A stretch of DNA of 64,000 nucleotides from Propionibacteriaceae bacterium (GCA_017306015.1 JAFKJK010000018.1:62001-126000); one strand, 5' to 3'; positions 1 through 8,782 are shown, counted from the first letter of the stretch. Notes: a model not told the origin generated them from the sequence alone. Numbers and translations: made by a program.

Positions 1-32
1 GAGTGAAACTCCTAGCCAGAGCGGCTTTCCAC

Positions 33-109
<77 letters not shown>

Positions 110-143
110 AAGAGCCCTGACTGGGTCAGGGCCGAGTGGCAGT

Positions 144-1073
144 CTAGCCGAACCAGACCGGGTCAGTCATTTCAGGCCCGGTGAGCGTCAGGACGGTCAC
201 CTCCGGCGGACACGCGAACCGGTACGGCGCGTACGGGGACGAGCCGACGCCGGCCGAGACGTGCAACGCTGACGTCCGTCCGCCGGGGCCGTGGTGGACG
301 CTCAGGCCCTTCGCCTGGGACGGCGGCAGGTCGCAATTCGTCGTCAGCGCACCCCAGCCCGGGACGCACACCTGGCCTCCGTGCGTGTGGCCGGCGAGGA
401 TCAGCTGCACGCCGTCCGCCGTCATCGCGTCCAACACTCGCCGGTAGGGGGCGTGGGTGACCCCGATCGTCAGGTCCGTTCCCGGCGCCGGCGGGCCGGC
501 CACCAGGCCGTAGTCGTCCAGGGCGAGGTGCGCGTCGTCCGTCCCGCGGAACTCCAGGTTCAGGCCCTGCACCCGCACGGACGTCCGGTGCCCGTTGAGG
601 TCCGCCCAGCCGGCGTCCGTGAGCGCCTTCCGCAGTTCCTCGGACGGCAGCGGCACCCGATCGGCCCGGACGCCGTCCTGCTCCGTCGAGCGGCCCAGGT
701 ACCCCAGCGGGTTGACCGGTGCCGGCGCGGAATAGTCGTTCGAGCCGAACACGAACACACCGGGCACCTCCAGCAGTCGGGCCAGGTCGTGCAGCAACGG
801 CCCCAGCGCCTCCGGCTCGGACAGGTTGTCGCCCGTGCTCACCACCACGTCGGGTTCGAGTCCGCCCAGCGCCGAGATGAAGGCCCGCTTCGCCTTCTGG
901 CCACTCGTCAGGTGGAAGTCCGACACGTGCAGCACCCGGACGCTCCGAGCCCCGGCCGGCAGCACCGGCACCCGCACCCGGCGCACCCGGAACGCGCGTG
1001 ACTCGACCAGCAGGCCGTAGCCGAAGCAGGCCACACCCGCCAGGGCCGCGGCCCCGGCGACGCGTCCGATCAC
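144..1073 (-). CDS. Membrane-anchored calcineurin-like metallophosphoesterase
   Basis: This 309-aa protein has an N-terminal hydrophobic segment (about residues 5-23) followed by a metallophosphoesterase domain. The metal-binding motifs are visible in order: DFHLT (about 51), GDN in STGDNLS, GSND in FGSNDY where the family has GNH[DE], and AGHTHGGQ. Substrates of this family vary (phosphoesters, nucleotides, possibly cell-wall lipid precursors) and cannot be read here. The GTG start overlaps the TGA of the upstream penicillin-binding protein gene (GTGA), so the two are translationally coupled. In M. tuberculosis the ponA2 neighbour Rv3683 is also a metallophosphoesterase. The linkage suggests an envelope role. 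GSND replacing GNHD is slightly unusual but is seen in actinobacterial members. Confidence 0.88.
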   Translation of the reverse strand: MIGRVAGAAALAGVACFGYGLLVESRAFRVRRVRVPVLPAGARSVRVLHVSDFHLTSGQKAKRAFISALGGLEPDVVVSTGDNLSEPEALGPLLHDLARLLEVPGVFVFGSNDYSAPAPVNPLGYLGRSTEQDGVRADRVPLPSEELRKALTDAGWADLNGHRTSVRVQGLNLEFRGTDDAHLALDDYGLVAGPPAPGTDLTIGVTHAPYRRVLDAMTADGVQLILAGHTHGGQVCVPGWGALTTNCDLPPSQAKGLSVHHGPGGRTSALHVSAGVGSSPYAPYRFACPPEVTVLTLTGPEMTDPVWFG

Positions 1074-3457
1074 CGACGGTGCTTCGGCGGCTGCGTCGGG
1101 TCGGTCGGCTCCGTCGGCGGCGGAGTGGTCGGTTCCTCCGGCTTGGGTCCCTTGCTGATCGTCAAGGTGATCTGCGAACCCTTGCCGGTCTCGCCGCGCG
1201 GGTAGGTCGAGATCAGCGTGTTGGCCGGGGACTCGTCGAACTTGTACGAGCGCTGTGTCAGGAAGCCCGCGTCCTTCAGCACCGCCTCACAGCTCTTCAC
1301 GCCCATCCCCGAGCAGCTCGGCACCGACACCTGCTCGCCGTTGATCGACTCGCTGTCCGGAGCGGTGAACGAGCTGTGCTCGTCGATGTCGTTCAGGGCG
1401 GCCTGCATGGACGGGCGCAGCAGCTTCTGGCCCACGTCTGATCCGTAGCCGCTCAGGACCGTGTGTGAATCCGGCAGCCGGACGTAGCGCAGGAACCGCT
1501 TGCCACGGGCCTTCCAGTACTTCGCGAACCGTCCGTTGTTGTCATAGCTGACCATCGCGCCGGCGGCCAAGTCAGGGGTGTAGGCGATCGCCCACGCCGA
1601 CTTGTTGTCCGGCACGGTCCCGGTCTTGCCGGCCAGCCGGTAGCCGGGGATCTGCGCACTGGTCAGCGTGCCGTTGTAGATCGGGCCCTGGAAGATCTTG
1701 TTCAGCGCGTCCGCGATGCCCGCGTTGAGCACCCGCCGGCAGTTGGCGTCCGGGACGGCCAACGGCGCCCCGTCGCTGGTCGTGATCGACTTCAGGATCA
1801 CCGGATCGCACCGAACGCCGCGGTTCGCGATCGTCGCGTAGGCGTTGACCAGGGACAGCGGGGTGACCTGGACCGCGCCGAGAGTGAACGACGGCCTCCA
1901 CTGGTAAAGCTTGACGATGTTCTCGCCGATGGCCGACTGCAGGCCGAGCCGGACAGCCATGTTCACCACCGGGCACATCCCGACGACCTGCTCGAGCGCG
2001 GCGAAGTAGTTGTTCACCGACTGCGCCGTGCCACGCCACATGTCGTAGTTGCCCACTTCGGAGCGCGTCCCGGTGACGTCCCACTTGCCGTACACCTTGA
2101 ACGGGCCCGAGCAGTTCTGGAAGGTCTCGCCCTCCCAGTTCTTCTCCGCCTTGACGTTGAACGACGTGCCCGCGCCGTAGCCCTGTTCGAGGGCAGCAGC
2201 GGCGACGAACATCTTGAACGTCGAACCGCCCTGGACGCCGTCCGCGCCGCCCATGTCCTTGCCGACCGCATAGTTGTAGAAGGTCTCGCCCTTCCACTTG
2301 TCTCGGCCCTTGCTGTCCTTGTTGTCGCCCATCACCTGCCGGTTCTGTGCCATTGCCCGGATCAGGCCCGTCTTCGGCTCGAGCATCACGATCGTGGAGA
2401 TCACCGGATCCTTGGCGGCGATCGTCTTGCTCATCCTCTTCTCGGCCTGGCGCTGCGCCTTCGGGTCGATCTGGGTCTTGATCGTCAGGCCGCCACGCAT
2501 CACCCGGTCGAGCCGCTCGTCCGGCGTCGCGCCGAGGCTCGGGGTCTTCTGGAGCGTCCTCAGCGCATAGTCGCACAGGAAGGGGAACTCCGAGTTGGCG
2601 CAGCCGTTGCGGAACGGCTTCACCTTCTTCTGGTCGAACGGGGTCGCCTTGGCCTCGGCCGCCTCGGCGGGGGTGATCTTGCCGAGCTCGGCCATCCGGG
2701 CGAGCACGTCGTTGCGGCGTCCCACACCGACCGCTTCGTTCTTGACCGGGTTGGACGCATTGGGATTGCGGACGAGGCCCGCGAGCATCGCCGCCTGCGG
2801 CAGGGTCAGCTTCGCGGCCGAGGTGTTGAAGTAATGCCGGGCGGCCGCCTCGACGCCGTACGCGCCGTCGCCGTAGTAGGCCATATTGAGGTAGAACTCG
2901 AGGATCTGGTCCTTGGAGAACTCCTTCTCCACCGCAATCGCGTAGCGCAACTCGCGGATCTTGCGCGCGAGCGTGTTCTCGGTCGCCGCGGTCCTCGCTG
3001 CGTCGTCGCCGGACGCGTCCGCCTTCTCCACCAGCACCATCCGGACGTACTGCTGGGTGATGCTCGAACCGCCCTGGGTGTTGCCCTGGCTGGTGCTCAC
3101 CATCGCGCGCATCGTGCCCTGCAGGTCCATGGCTCCGTGCTCGTAGAACCGGTGGTCCTCGATCGCCACCTGGGCCTCGCGCATGATCGGGGCGATCTTG
3201 TCCAGGGTCACGTACACCCGGTTCTGCTCGTAGAAGTACGTCAGGACCGAGTTGTCGCCGTTGAGCAGCTTCGAGCGCTGCCACTGTGGCGGCGCCTCCA
3301 GCTCGGCGGGCAGGTCGCTGACGCCCCCCACCGCCGTCCGGGCGGTGTCGGCCGCGATCCCGAACGCGGGCGCGAGCATTCCGGCAGCCAGGACGCCGCC
3401 CAGGACGGACACCAGGACGAACATCAAGGCGAGGTAGAGGCGCTTGCCGAGCAGCAT
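1070..3457 (-). CDS. ponA2: Class A penicillin-binding protein (PonA2-like) with C-terminal PASTA domain
   Basis: This bifunctional peptidoglycan synthase of 795 aa acts outside the membrane. A short cytoplasmic tail and one membrane anchor (about 8-30) precede a glycosyltransferase-51 domain with the catalytic motif EDHRFYEHGA (about residue 100) and GGSSITQQ. The transpeptidase domain carries STFK (Ser about 411), SVN (about 480) and KTGT (about 610). A single PASTA domain follows (about 712-772), then a proline/threonine-rich tail. The length is normal for actinobacterial PonA2. It is divergent from the whiB4-like gene and overlaps the phosphoesterase gene by 4 bp. The arrangement phosphoesterase-PBP-WhiB matches Rv3683-ponA2-whiB4 as recalled from M. 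tuberculosis, which supports the symbol. Confidence 0.93.
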   Translation of the reverse strand: MLLGKRLYLALMFVLVSVLGGVLAAGMLAPAFGIAADTARTAVGGVSDLPAELEAPPQWQRSKLLNGDNSVLTYFYEQNRVYVTLDKIAPIMREAQVAIEDHRFYEHGAMDLQGTMRAMVSTSQGNTQGGSSITQQYVRMVLVEKADASGDDAARTAATENTLARKIRELRYAIAVEKEFSKDQILEFYLNMAYYGDGAYGVEAAARHYFNTSAAKLTLPQAAMLAGLVRNPNASNPVKNEAVGVGRRNDVLARMAELGKITPAEAAEAKATPFDQKKVKPFRNGCANSEFPFLCDYALRTLQKTPSLGATPDERLDRVMRGGLTIKTQIDPKAQRQAEKRMSKTIAAKDPVISTIVMLEPKTGLIRAMAQNRQVMGDNKDSKGRDKWKGETFYNYAVGKDMGGADGVQGGSTFKMFVAAAALEQGYGAGTSFNVKAEKNWEGETFQNCSGPFKVYGKWDVTGTRSEVGNYDMWRGTAQSVNNYFAALEQVVGMCPVVNMAVRLGLQSAIGENIVKLYQWRPSFTLGAVQVTPLSLVNAYATIANRGVRCDPVILKSITTSDGAPLAVPDANCRRVLNAGIADALNKIFQGPIYNGTLTSAQIPGYRLAGKTGTVPDNKSAWAIAYTPDLAAGAMVSYDNNGRFAKYWKARGKRFLRYVRLPDSHTVLSGYGSDVGQKLLRPSMQAALNDIDEHSSFTAPDSESINGEQVSVPSCSGMGVKSCEAVLKDAGFLTQRSYKFDESPANTLISTYPRGETGKGSQITLTISKGPKPEEPTTPPPTEPTDPTQPPKHRR

Positions 3458-3615
3458 GGCCCCAAGGGTACGTCATGGCTCCCAGCGCTCGCCCGGCGGG
3501 GCCGGCCGGTGCGGCTGAATGTACCCCAAGGATTCACCCGTAAGGGGACTTATCCGCGGACGCGAATGCGCATTACCTTGGCAGTGGATAGCCCCCGCCG
3601 AAAGGATTCGGAGCA

Positions 3616-3906
3616 ATGCTCCCTGGAACTGAAGACTGGACCCTCCAGGCCAAGTGTCGCGGCTTGGAGGACCAGCTGTTCCCTGATGGAGCAGCGCAGA
3701 AGCAGGCTCGCAAGATCTGCCACGGCTGCCCGGTGCGCAACGAGTGCCTCGCCGAAGCCCTCGACAACCGGATCGAGTGGGGGGTCTGGGGCGGCATGAC
3801 CGAACGGGAGCGCCGGCTGCTGCTGCGGCAGCGCACCGACATCACCTCCTGGACGGAGCTGCTCTGCCCGCCGACCCGGACGGCGGCGGCCCAGGACGGA
3901 CGCTGA
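3616..3906 (+). CDS. whiB4: WhiB-family iron-sulfur transcription factor (WhiB4/WblA type)
   Basis: This 96-aa protein carries the four-cysteine WhiB cluster: Cys14, then CHGCPVRNEC (about 36-45), followed by the beta-turn motif GVWGG (about 56-60) and an Arg-rich C-terminal region (TERERRLLLRQR) that contacts DNA or sigma factor. WhiB proteins bind a 4Fe-4S cluster and sense redox or NO, usually acting through the primary sigma factor. Assignment to WhiB4 (WblA in Streptomyces) rests on its divergent position next to ponA2 and on the RidA-nth-thioredoxin-NUDIX run downstream. The ATG start has a short-spaced GGAG just upstream. A GGGGACTTAT motif lies about 60 bp before the start and recurs upstream of the giant repeat-protein gene. 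Confidence 0.9.
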   Translation: MLPGTEDWTLQAKCRGLEDQLFPDGAAQKQARKICHGCPVRNECLAEALDNRIEWGVWGGMTERERRLLLRQRTDITSWTELLCPPTRTAAAQDGR

Positions 3907-3948
3907 CCGTCCCCTTCCTTTGTCGGCGGCGCCGATTAGGGTGTGGCC

Positions 3949-4107
3949 ATGACCAAATGGGAGTACGTGACCGTGCCACTGCTGGTGCACGCCACCAAGC
4001 AGATCCTCGACAACTGGGGCGCCGACGGCTGGGAGCTCGTCCAGGTGGTGCCCGGCCCCAACGCCGAGAACCTGGTCGCCTACCTGAAGCGCCCGGTGGC
4101 CGGATGA
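3949..4107 (+). CDS. DUF4177 small protein
   Basis: This is a 52-aa open frame starting MTKWEYVTVPLL and containing NNWGADGWELVQV-like spacing (here DNWGADGWELV), which is typical of DUF4177 proteins. No enzymatic function is known. The stop overlaps the next start (ATGA at 4104), so it is coupled to the RidA gene. A DUF4177 gene (Rv3678A) holds the same place in mycobacteria, which supports its reality despite its size. It is soluble, with no signal or membrane segment. Confidence 0.85.
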   Translation: MTKWEYVTVPLLVHATKQILDNWGADGWELVQVVPGPNAENLVAYLKRPVAG

Positions 4108-4577
4108 GCCTGCCGTCGGCACAGCTCGCCGCCCTCGGGCTGGCCCTGCCGCCGGTGCCGAAGCCGGTCGCGGCCTATCTGCCGGCGGTGAAGTCCCGCG
4201 GGCTGATCCACACCGCCGGCCAGCTGCCGTTCGTCGACGGCGTCCTCCCCGCCACCGGGAAGGTGGGTGCCGAGGTCAGCCCCGAGCAGGCGGCCGCACT
4301 GGCCCGGACGGCAGCGCTGAACGCGATCGCGGCCGCTGCGTCCGTCGTGGACGGGGTCGACCAGCTGGCCCGGGTGGTGAAGCTGACCGTCTTCGTCGCC
4401 AGCGACCCGTCCTTCACCGGCCAGCCCGCTGTCGCCAACGGTGCGTCCGAGCTCCTGCAGGAGGTCTTCGGCGATTCCGGCCAGCATGCCCGCAGCGCCG
4501 TCGGAGTGGCCGTCCTGCCGCTCGACGCCCCGGTCGAGCTGGAACTGATCGTCGAGGCCACCTCCTACCCGGTGTGA
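4104..4577 (+). CDS. RidA/YjgF/Rv3678c family enamine/imine deaminase-like protein
   Basis: This 157-aa protein has the RidA (YER057c/UK114) fold: an N-terminal strand with GLIHTAGQLPF, a central helix rich in Ala, and a C-terminal VAVLPLDAPVELELIVEA segment. Classical RidA hydrolyses reactive 2-aminoacrylate and protects PLP enzymes. The canonical catalytic arginine of the RidA subgroup (R105 in the R-x-A-V context) is not clearly in place, although HARSAVGV is similar, so this may be an Rid6/7-type member of unknown substrate. The ATG overlaps the DUF4177 stop by 4 bp, and the TGA overlaps the nth ATG by one base (TGATG), as part of a tightly packed operon. Confidence 0.85.
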   Translation: MSLPSAQLAALGLALPPVPKPVAAYLPAVKSRGLIHTAGQLPFVDGVLPATGKVGAEVSPEQAAALARTAALNAIAAAASVVDGVDQLARVVKLTVFVASDPSFTGQPAVANGASELLQEVFGDSGQHARSAVGVAVLPLDAPVELELIVEATSYPV

Positions 4578-5284
4578 TGGCCACAGCGGTTGAGGTGTCG
4601 CGCGCCACGGTGGTGCGCCGGGCCCGGGCGATCCACCGTCAGCTCGGCCTGACCTACCCGGACGCCCACTGCGAGCTGGACCATGCCGACGCCTGGCAGC
4701 TGCTGGTCGCCACCGTGCTGTCGGCGCAGTCCACCGACCGGCGGGTCAACACGGTCACGCCCCGGCTGTTCGAGCGCTGGCCCGACCCGGCCGCGCTGGC
4801 CTCCGCAGACCGGGCCGAACTGGAGGAGCTGATCCGTCCCACCGGGTTCTTCCGCGCGAAGTCGGACTCGCTGCTGAGGCTGAGCGCAGCGGTCGTCGCC
4901 GACGACGGAGGCGTCGTGCCGGCGTCCCGGGAACGGCTGATGCGGCTGCCCGGCGTGGGCCGCAAGACCGCCAACGTCGTGTTGTCCGACGCGTTCGGGG
5001 TGCCGGCCATCACCACCGACACCCACGTCATCCGGCTCTCCCGCCGGTTCGGCTGGACGGACGCGGCCAAGCCTGAGCAGATCGAGGCCGAGGTCGGCGA
5101 ACTGTTCCCCCGCAAGGACTGGAACACGCTCAACCACCGGGTGATCTGGCACGGCCGCCGCTGCTGTCACGCCCGGCGTCCCGCGTGCGGGGCCTGCCCG
5201 GTGGCGCAGTGGTGCCCGTCGTACGGCGAGGGTCCGACCGACCCCACGGTCGCCGCCAAGCTGCTCCGGGACCCGCGGGGATGA
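4577..5284 (+). CDS. nth: Endonuclease III (DNA glycosylase/AP lyase)
   Basis: This base-excision repair enzyme removes oxidised pyrimidines and cleaves AP sites. About 235 aa contain the helix-hairpin-helix LPGVGRKTANV (catalytic Lys about 125-130), the catalytic aspartate in TDTHVIRL (about 147) and the C-terminal 4Fe-4S ligands spaced C-x6-C-x2-C-x5-C (CHARRPACGACPVAQWC, about 196-212). The ATG at 4577 is used here; a GTG three bases earlier is possible. It is coupled to the RidA gene (TGATG) and to the downstream lipoprotein gene (ATGAG overlapping TGA). The same nth-thioredoxin-NUDIX order occurs in mycobacteria (Rv3674c-Rv3672c). Confidence 0.96.
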   Translation: MATAVEVSRATVVRRARAIHRQLGLTYPDAHCELDHADAWQLLVATVLSAQSTDRRVNTVTPRLFERWPDPAALASADRAELEELIRPTGFFRAKSDSLLRLSAAVVADDGGVVPASRERLMRLPGVGRKTANVVLSDAFGVPAITTDTHVIRLSRRFGWTDAAKPEQIEAEVGELFPRKDWNTLNHRVIWHGRRCCHARRPACGACPVAQWCPSYGEGPTDPTVAAKLLRDPRG

Positions 5285-5832
5285 GGGCGCTGGCGCTGGC
5301 GCTGGCCGGCCTGGTAGTGGCCGGCTGCGCCGCCGTCCCCGCCACGCCCGACCTGCAGGACGCGCGCCGGGCCGCCGGCATCGCGGACTGCCCGGCCTCC
5401 TCCGACGCCCCGGCCGTCGCCGGTGGGCTGCCCGACGTCACCCTCGGCTGCCTGGGCGGCGGGCACTCCGTCCGCCTCGCCGGGTTGCGTGGGCCGCTGC
5501 TGGTCAACTTCTGGGCGCAGTGGTGTGACCCGTGCCGGGCCGAGGCCGGGCACCTGGCCGCGTTCGCGTCCACGTCGACGGCGGTGGGCGTCCTCGGCGT
5601 CGACTACACCGACCCCAGGCCCGAACTGGCGATCGAGTTCGCCCAGCTGACCGCCATGACCTACCCGCACCTGGCCGACCCGGACGCCGTCACGAAGGCA
5701 CCGCTGCAGATCAGCGGCATCCCCGCGAGCTTCCTCGTCGACGCGGACGGCAGAGTGGTCGCCCGGCACTACGGGGCGTTCTCCTCGCTGGAGGACGTCC
5801 AGGGCTGGGTGCGGCAGGGGCTCGGCTCGTGA
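5281..5832 (+). CDS. TlpA-like thioredoxin-fold lipoprotein
   Basis: This 183-aa extracytoplasmic protein begins with a short signal sequence ending in the lipobox VVAGC (Cys about 16), so it is probably a membrane-anchored lipoprotein. The thioredoxin domain starts near residue 45 (LPDVTLGCLGG, an AhpC/TSA-TlpA style strand). It has the redox motif WCDPC (about 80-84) after LLVNFWAQ, and the cis-Pro loop GIPASFLVD (about 146). Such proteins reduce or isomerise disulfides in exported proteins or support cytochrome c assembly. The start overlaps the nth stop and its stop overlaps the NUDIX GTG. Rv3673c occupies this slot in M. tuberculosis. An extra Cys pair (about 37 and 56) precedes the active site. 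Confidence 0.9.
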   Translation: MRALALALAGLVVAGCAAVPATPDLQDARRAAGIADCPASSDAPAVAGGLPDVTLGCLGGGHSVRLAGLRGPLLVNFWAQWCDPCRAEAGHLAAFASTSTAVGVLGVDYTDPRPELAIEFAQLTAMTYPHLADPDAVTKAPLQISGIPASFLVDADGRVVARHYGAFSSLEDVQGWVRQGLGS

Positions 5833-6473
5833 CCGGGGTGCCGGCAGAACTCCGGGAAGCTCAACGGCGCTTCGCCCGTCCGGACGCGCTGGGCTTCGTG
5901 GCCGGGCAGCGGGCTCCCCGGGGCGGACGTCAGGCGGCCGTGCTGATCCTGCTCGGCCCCGGCGACGGCTCCGACGAGCTCGTGCTGGTCGAGAAGCACA
6001 CCCAGCTGCGCCACCACGCCGGCCAGCTGGCGTTCCCCGGCGGCCGGATCGAGGCGTCCGACGCCGACCCGGTGGCGGCGGCGCTGCGCGAGGCCCGGGA
6101 GGAGGTCGGGGTGTCGCCGGACACGGTCGAGGTCCTCGGCTGCCTGCCTGCGGCCCACGTCCCCAGCGGCTTCGACGTCACCTCTGTCGTCGGCTGGTGG
6201 ACCGACCCGCGCCGGCTCGCCCCGGTCGACGTCGGCGAGATCGCCGCCGTCCACCAGGTGCCGACCGGCGTCCTGCTCGACCCCGCGAACCGCGACACCT
6301 GGCGGCATCCCGGCGGGTTCACCGGGCCGGGCTTCTGGATCGGCGAGCTGTACGTGTGGGGTTTCACCGCCTACCTGCTCGACGGCCTTTTCGACCTGCT
6401 GGGCTGGACGCAGCCGTGGGATCACGGCCGGGTGAGCGAGATCCCGGCGCGCTTCCTCAGCGAGCGACTCTGA
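5829..6473 (+). CDS. NUDIX hydrolase, probable CoA pyrophosphatase
   Basis: The protein has 214 aa and starts at GTG overlapping the upstream stop (GTGA). The NUDIX box is complete: GGRIEASDAD, then REAREEVGV, at about residues 72-94, giving the G-x5-E-x7-RE-x2-EE-x-G pattern. The preceding QLRHHAGQLAFPGG matches the UPF0035/CoA-pyrophosphatase signature, so hydrolysis of CoA or acyl-CoA to 3'-phospho-ADP and phosphopantetheine is likely. It is soluble and cytoplasmic. As in the mycobacterial order (Rv3672c), it follows the thioredoxin-like gene, but the serine protease usually next (marP, Rv3671c) is absent here and replaced by an alpha-glucosidase gene. Confidence 0.9.
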   Translation: MTGVPAELREAQRRFARPDALGFVAGQRAPRGGRQAAVLILLGPGDGSDELVLVEKHTQLRHHAGQLAFPGGRIEASDADPVAAALREAREEVGVSPDTVEVLGCLPAAHVPSGFDVTSVVGWWTDPRRLAPVDVGEIAAVHQVPTGVLLDPANRDTWRHPGGFTGPGFWIGELYVWGFTAYLLDGLFDLLGWTQPWDHGRVSEIPARFLSERL

Positions 6474-6527
6474 GCGCGTCCCCGGCTAAGCTGTGAACCC
6501 TGTTCGCTTTTAGGCAAGGATGTGGCT

Positions 6528-8201
6528 GTGAGCTGGTGGCATAGCGCCGTCGTGTATCAGATCTACCCCCGCTCGTTCGCCGACAGTGACGGGGACGGGG
6601 TTGGTGACCTGCGGGGCATCATCGATCACCTCGACCACCTGGTCGCGCTCGGCGTGGACGTCGTCTGGCTGTCGCCGGTGTTCCGTTCGCCGATGGATGA
6701 CTTCGGCTACGACATCAGCGACTACCGCGACGTCGACCCGCTCTTCGGCAGCCTCGCCGACCTGGACGAGCTGATCGCCGGCCTGCACGCCCGCGGGATC
6801 AAGCTGGTGCTGGACATCGTGGTCAACCACACCTCCGACGAGCACCCGTGGTTCCAGAGCTCCCGCGAGACCGGCTCGGCCAAGCGCGACTGGTATTTCT
6901 GGGAGCCGCCGCGTCCCGGGTTCGCGCCGGGGACGAAGGGCGCCGAGCCGACCAACGCCGGCTCCGCCTTCGGAGGGCCCGGCTGGGAGTACGACCCGGC
7001 GTCCGGCGAGTACTACCTGCACCTGTTCAGCCGCAAGCAGCCGGACCTCAACTGGGAGAATCCGGACGTCCGCGCCGCCGTCTACGACATGATGCGCTGG
7101 TGGGTCGCCCGCGGCGTCGACGGGTTCCGGATGGACGTGATCAACTTCATCTCCAAGGTGCACCCGATCGCCGACGGCCCGGCCGCGGCGGACGGCCTGT
7201 GCTACGACCTGGACCTGGTGGCCAACGGCCCGCGGATCCACGAGTTCCTGGCCGAGCTGAACCGCGAGGTCGGGATCAGCGCCGACGACCTGTTCAGCGT
7301 CGGCGAGATGGTCGCGGTCAACGTCGATCAGGCCCGCGCCTACACCGACCCGGACGCCCGCGAACTCGGGATGGTGTTCACGTTCGAGCACGTGAACCTC
7401 GACCAGAAGGGTGCCATGAAGTGGGACCTGGCCCCGCTGCGCCTGGTGGACCTGAAGGCGAAGCTGGCCGAGTGGCAGTACGGGCTGGCCGATGTCGGCT
7501 GGAACTCGTTGTACTTCGAGAACCACGACCAGCCGCGGTCGGTGTCACGGTTCGGCGACGACTCGCCGCGGTTCCGGGAGGCGTCGGCGAAGACGCTCGC
7601 GACCACCCTGCACCTGCTGAAGGGGACGCCGTACGTCTACCAGGGCGAGGAACTCGGCATGACCAACGCCGGCTTCAGCCGGATCGAGCAGTACCGCGAC
7701 CTGGAGACGCTGAACTTCCACACCCTCGCCAGGTCGATGCGGCTGCCCGGTTTCGCGATCATGCGCGCGATCCGTACCAAGAGCAGGGACAACGCCCGCA
7801 CGCCGATGCAGTGGGACGCGAGCCCGAAGACCGGCTTCACCACCGGAGCGCCGTGGATCGAGGTGAACCCGAACCATGCCACGATCAACGCGGCCGCGCA
7901 GCTCGGCGACCCGGACAGCGTCTTCGCGCACTACCGCCGGCTGATCGACCTGCGGCACGAGTCGGAGGTGGTCGTCCATGGCCGCTTCGAGTTGCTGCTG
8001 CCCGACGACAGACGCCTGTTCTGCTACACCCGCACGCTCGGGGACGAGCAGCTGCTGGTAGTGGCCAACTGGTCGAAGCGCCGGGTTGCGCTCCCGTCCG
8101 CCCTGCCGGACGTGTCCGGCGCGGAACTGCTGCTCGGCACGCACCCGTCCCCGGGACGGACGCTGGCCGGCTGGGAGTCGCGCGTCTACCGGCTCCGCTG
8201 A
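6528..8201 (+). CDS. GH13 alpha-glucosidase (oligo-1,6-glucosidase type)
   Basis: This cytoplasmic glycoside hydrolase of about 557 aa cleaves terminal alpha-linked glucose from oligosaccharides. GH13 motifs appear in order: DIVVNHTSDEH (region I), GFRMDVIN with the nucleophile Asp (about 202), SVGEMVAV with the acid/base Glu (about 258), and FENHDQPRS (region IV, about 330). The N-terminus SWWHSAVVYQIYPRSF is typical of GH13 subfamily 31 or related enzymes. Two in-frame GTG codons exist (6522 and 6528); 6528 is preferred because AAGGA lies about 7 bp upstream of it. No transporter or regulator for a sugar is adjacent. The TGA stop is supplied by the first copy of a dispersed repeat (8199-8228). 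Confidence 0.92.
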   Translation: MSWWHSAVVYQIYPRSFADSDGDGVGDLRGIIDHLDHLVALGVDVVWLSPVFRSPMDDFGYDISDYRDVDPLFGSLADLDELIAGLHARGIKLVLDIVVNHTSDEHPWFQSSRETGSAKRDWYFWEPPRPGFAPGTKGAEPTNAGSAFGGPGWEYDPASGEYYLHLFSRKQPDLNWENPDVRAAVYDMMRWWVARGVDGFRMDVINFISKVHPIADGPAAADGLCYDLDLVANGPRIHEFLAELNREVGISADDLFSVGEMVAVNVDQARAYTDPDARELGMVFTFEHVNLDQKGAMKWDLAPLRLVDLKAKLAEWQYGLADVGWNSLYFENHDQPRSVSRFGDDSPRFREASAKTLATTLHLLKGTPYVYQGEELGMTNAGFSRIEQYRDLETLNFHTLARSMRLPGFAIMRAIRTKSRDNARTPMQWDASPKTGFTTGAPWIEVNPNHATINAAAQLGDPDSVFAHYRRLIDLRHESEVVVHGRFELLLPDDRRLFCYTRTLGDEQLLVVANWSKRRVALPSALPDVSGAELLLGTHPSPGRTLAGWESRVYRLR

Positions 8202-8298
8202 ACCGTCGGGGACAGGTACTTCGGTTCAGGTGGTGAACCGTTGGGGACAGGTACTTCGGTTCAGGTGGTGAACCGTTGGGGACAGGTACTTCGGTTCA
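8199..8298 (+). repeat. REP-like 30-bp element, family 1, three tandem copies
   Basis: Three direct copies at 8199-8228, 8234-8263 and 8269-8298 are separated by GGTGG, giving a 35-bp period. Each begins TGAACCG and ends CGGTTCA (terminal inverted repeat) around the core GGGGACAGGTACTTC. Copy 1 contributes the stop codon of the glucosidase gene. Further copies lie at 39648-39735, 53587-53660 and 58111-58239. Confidence 0.95.
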
Positions 8299-8305
8299 GG
8301 CACCG

Positions 8306-8782
8306 TCAGGGCAGCTCTTTGCGCGGCGGCTCGCCGAGCAGCGACAGCTGTCCGGCCCGTTCGGTGCTGGACGACACCGCGGCCTTCACCGAGTCGACCG
8401 TGTCGTGGATCGAGGCGATCGTTGCTTCTGGGGTGAACTTCGCCTTCTTCACCAGCAGCAGCCCGATCAGGCCGGCGATGCCCGCGATCAGGAACACCAT
8501 CACGGCGTCGGTCAGGAAACCCCAACACAGCGCTGGCAGCAGGTCGAGTTGGAACCAGGCCTGGTAGCCGATCGACCAGGCGAAGCCGACGGCGGTGAAC
8601 AGGGTGGCCGCGCCGACGAGGGCGAAGTAACCGGCCACCCCGAAGAGGCCGGCGCCGGCTCCGGCCGCCTTGGCCGGAGGCATCAACTCCTCCTTGGCCA
8701 GAGCGAGTTCCCCGCGGACGATCGTGGTGACGTCGGCCTGGATGTTCTTGATCAGCTCGGCGATCTCGGACTGCTCGGCCAT
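8306..8782 (-). CDS. Holin-X/phage-holin superfamily III membrane protein
   Basis: The protein has 158 aa. An N-terminal amphipathic part (EIAELIKNIQADVTTIV) is followed by two hydrophobic hairpins (about 45-70 and 85-112, the latter VMVFLIAGIAGLIGLLLV), then a hydrophilic tail. This matches the Putative Actinobacterial Holin-X family (PF07332), which is common in actinomycete chromosomes without any prophage. The true role is unknown; lysis activity should not be assumed. It is convergent with the glucosidase gene across the triple REP element, and 52 bp separate it from the upstream methyltransferase gene on the same strand. Confidence 0.82.
   Translation of the reverse strand: MAEQSEIAELIKNIQADVTTIVRGELALAKEELMPPAKAAGAGAGLFGVAGYFALVGAATLFTAVGFAWSIGYQAWFQLDLLPALCWGFLTDAVMVFLIAGIAGLIGLLLVKKAKFTPEATIASIHDTVDSVKAAVSSSTERAGQLSLLGEPPRKELP

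Noticed and set aside
8199-8298. Possible CRISPR array from the 35-bp period repeats
   Set aside because: The 'spacers' are only 5 bp and identical (GGTGG), and no cas genes are nearby. It is a REP-like element.
8306-8782. Prophage lysis gene
   Set aside because: The holin-like protein belongs to a common chromosomal actinobacterial family and no phage genes surround it.
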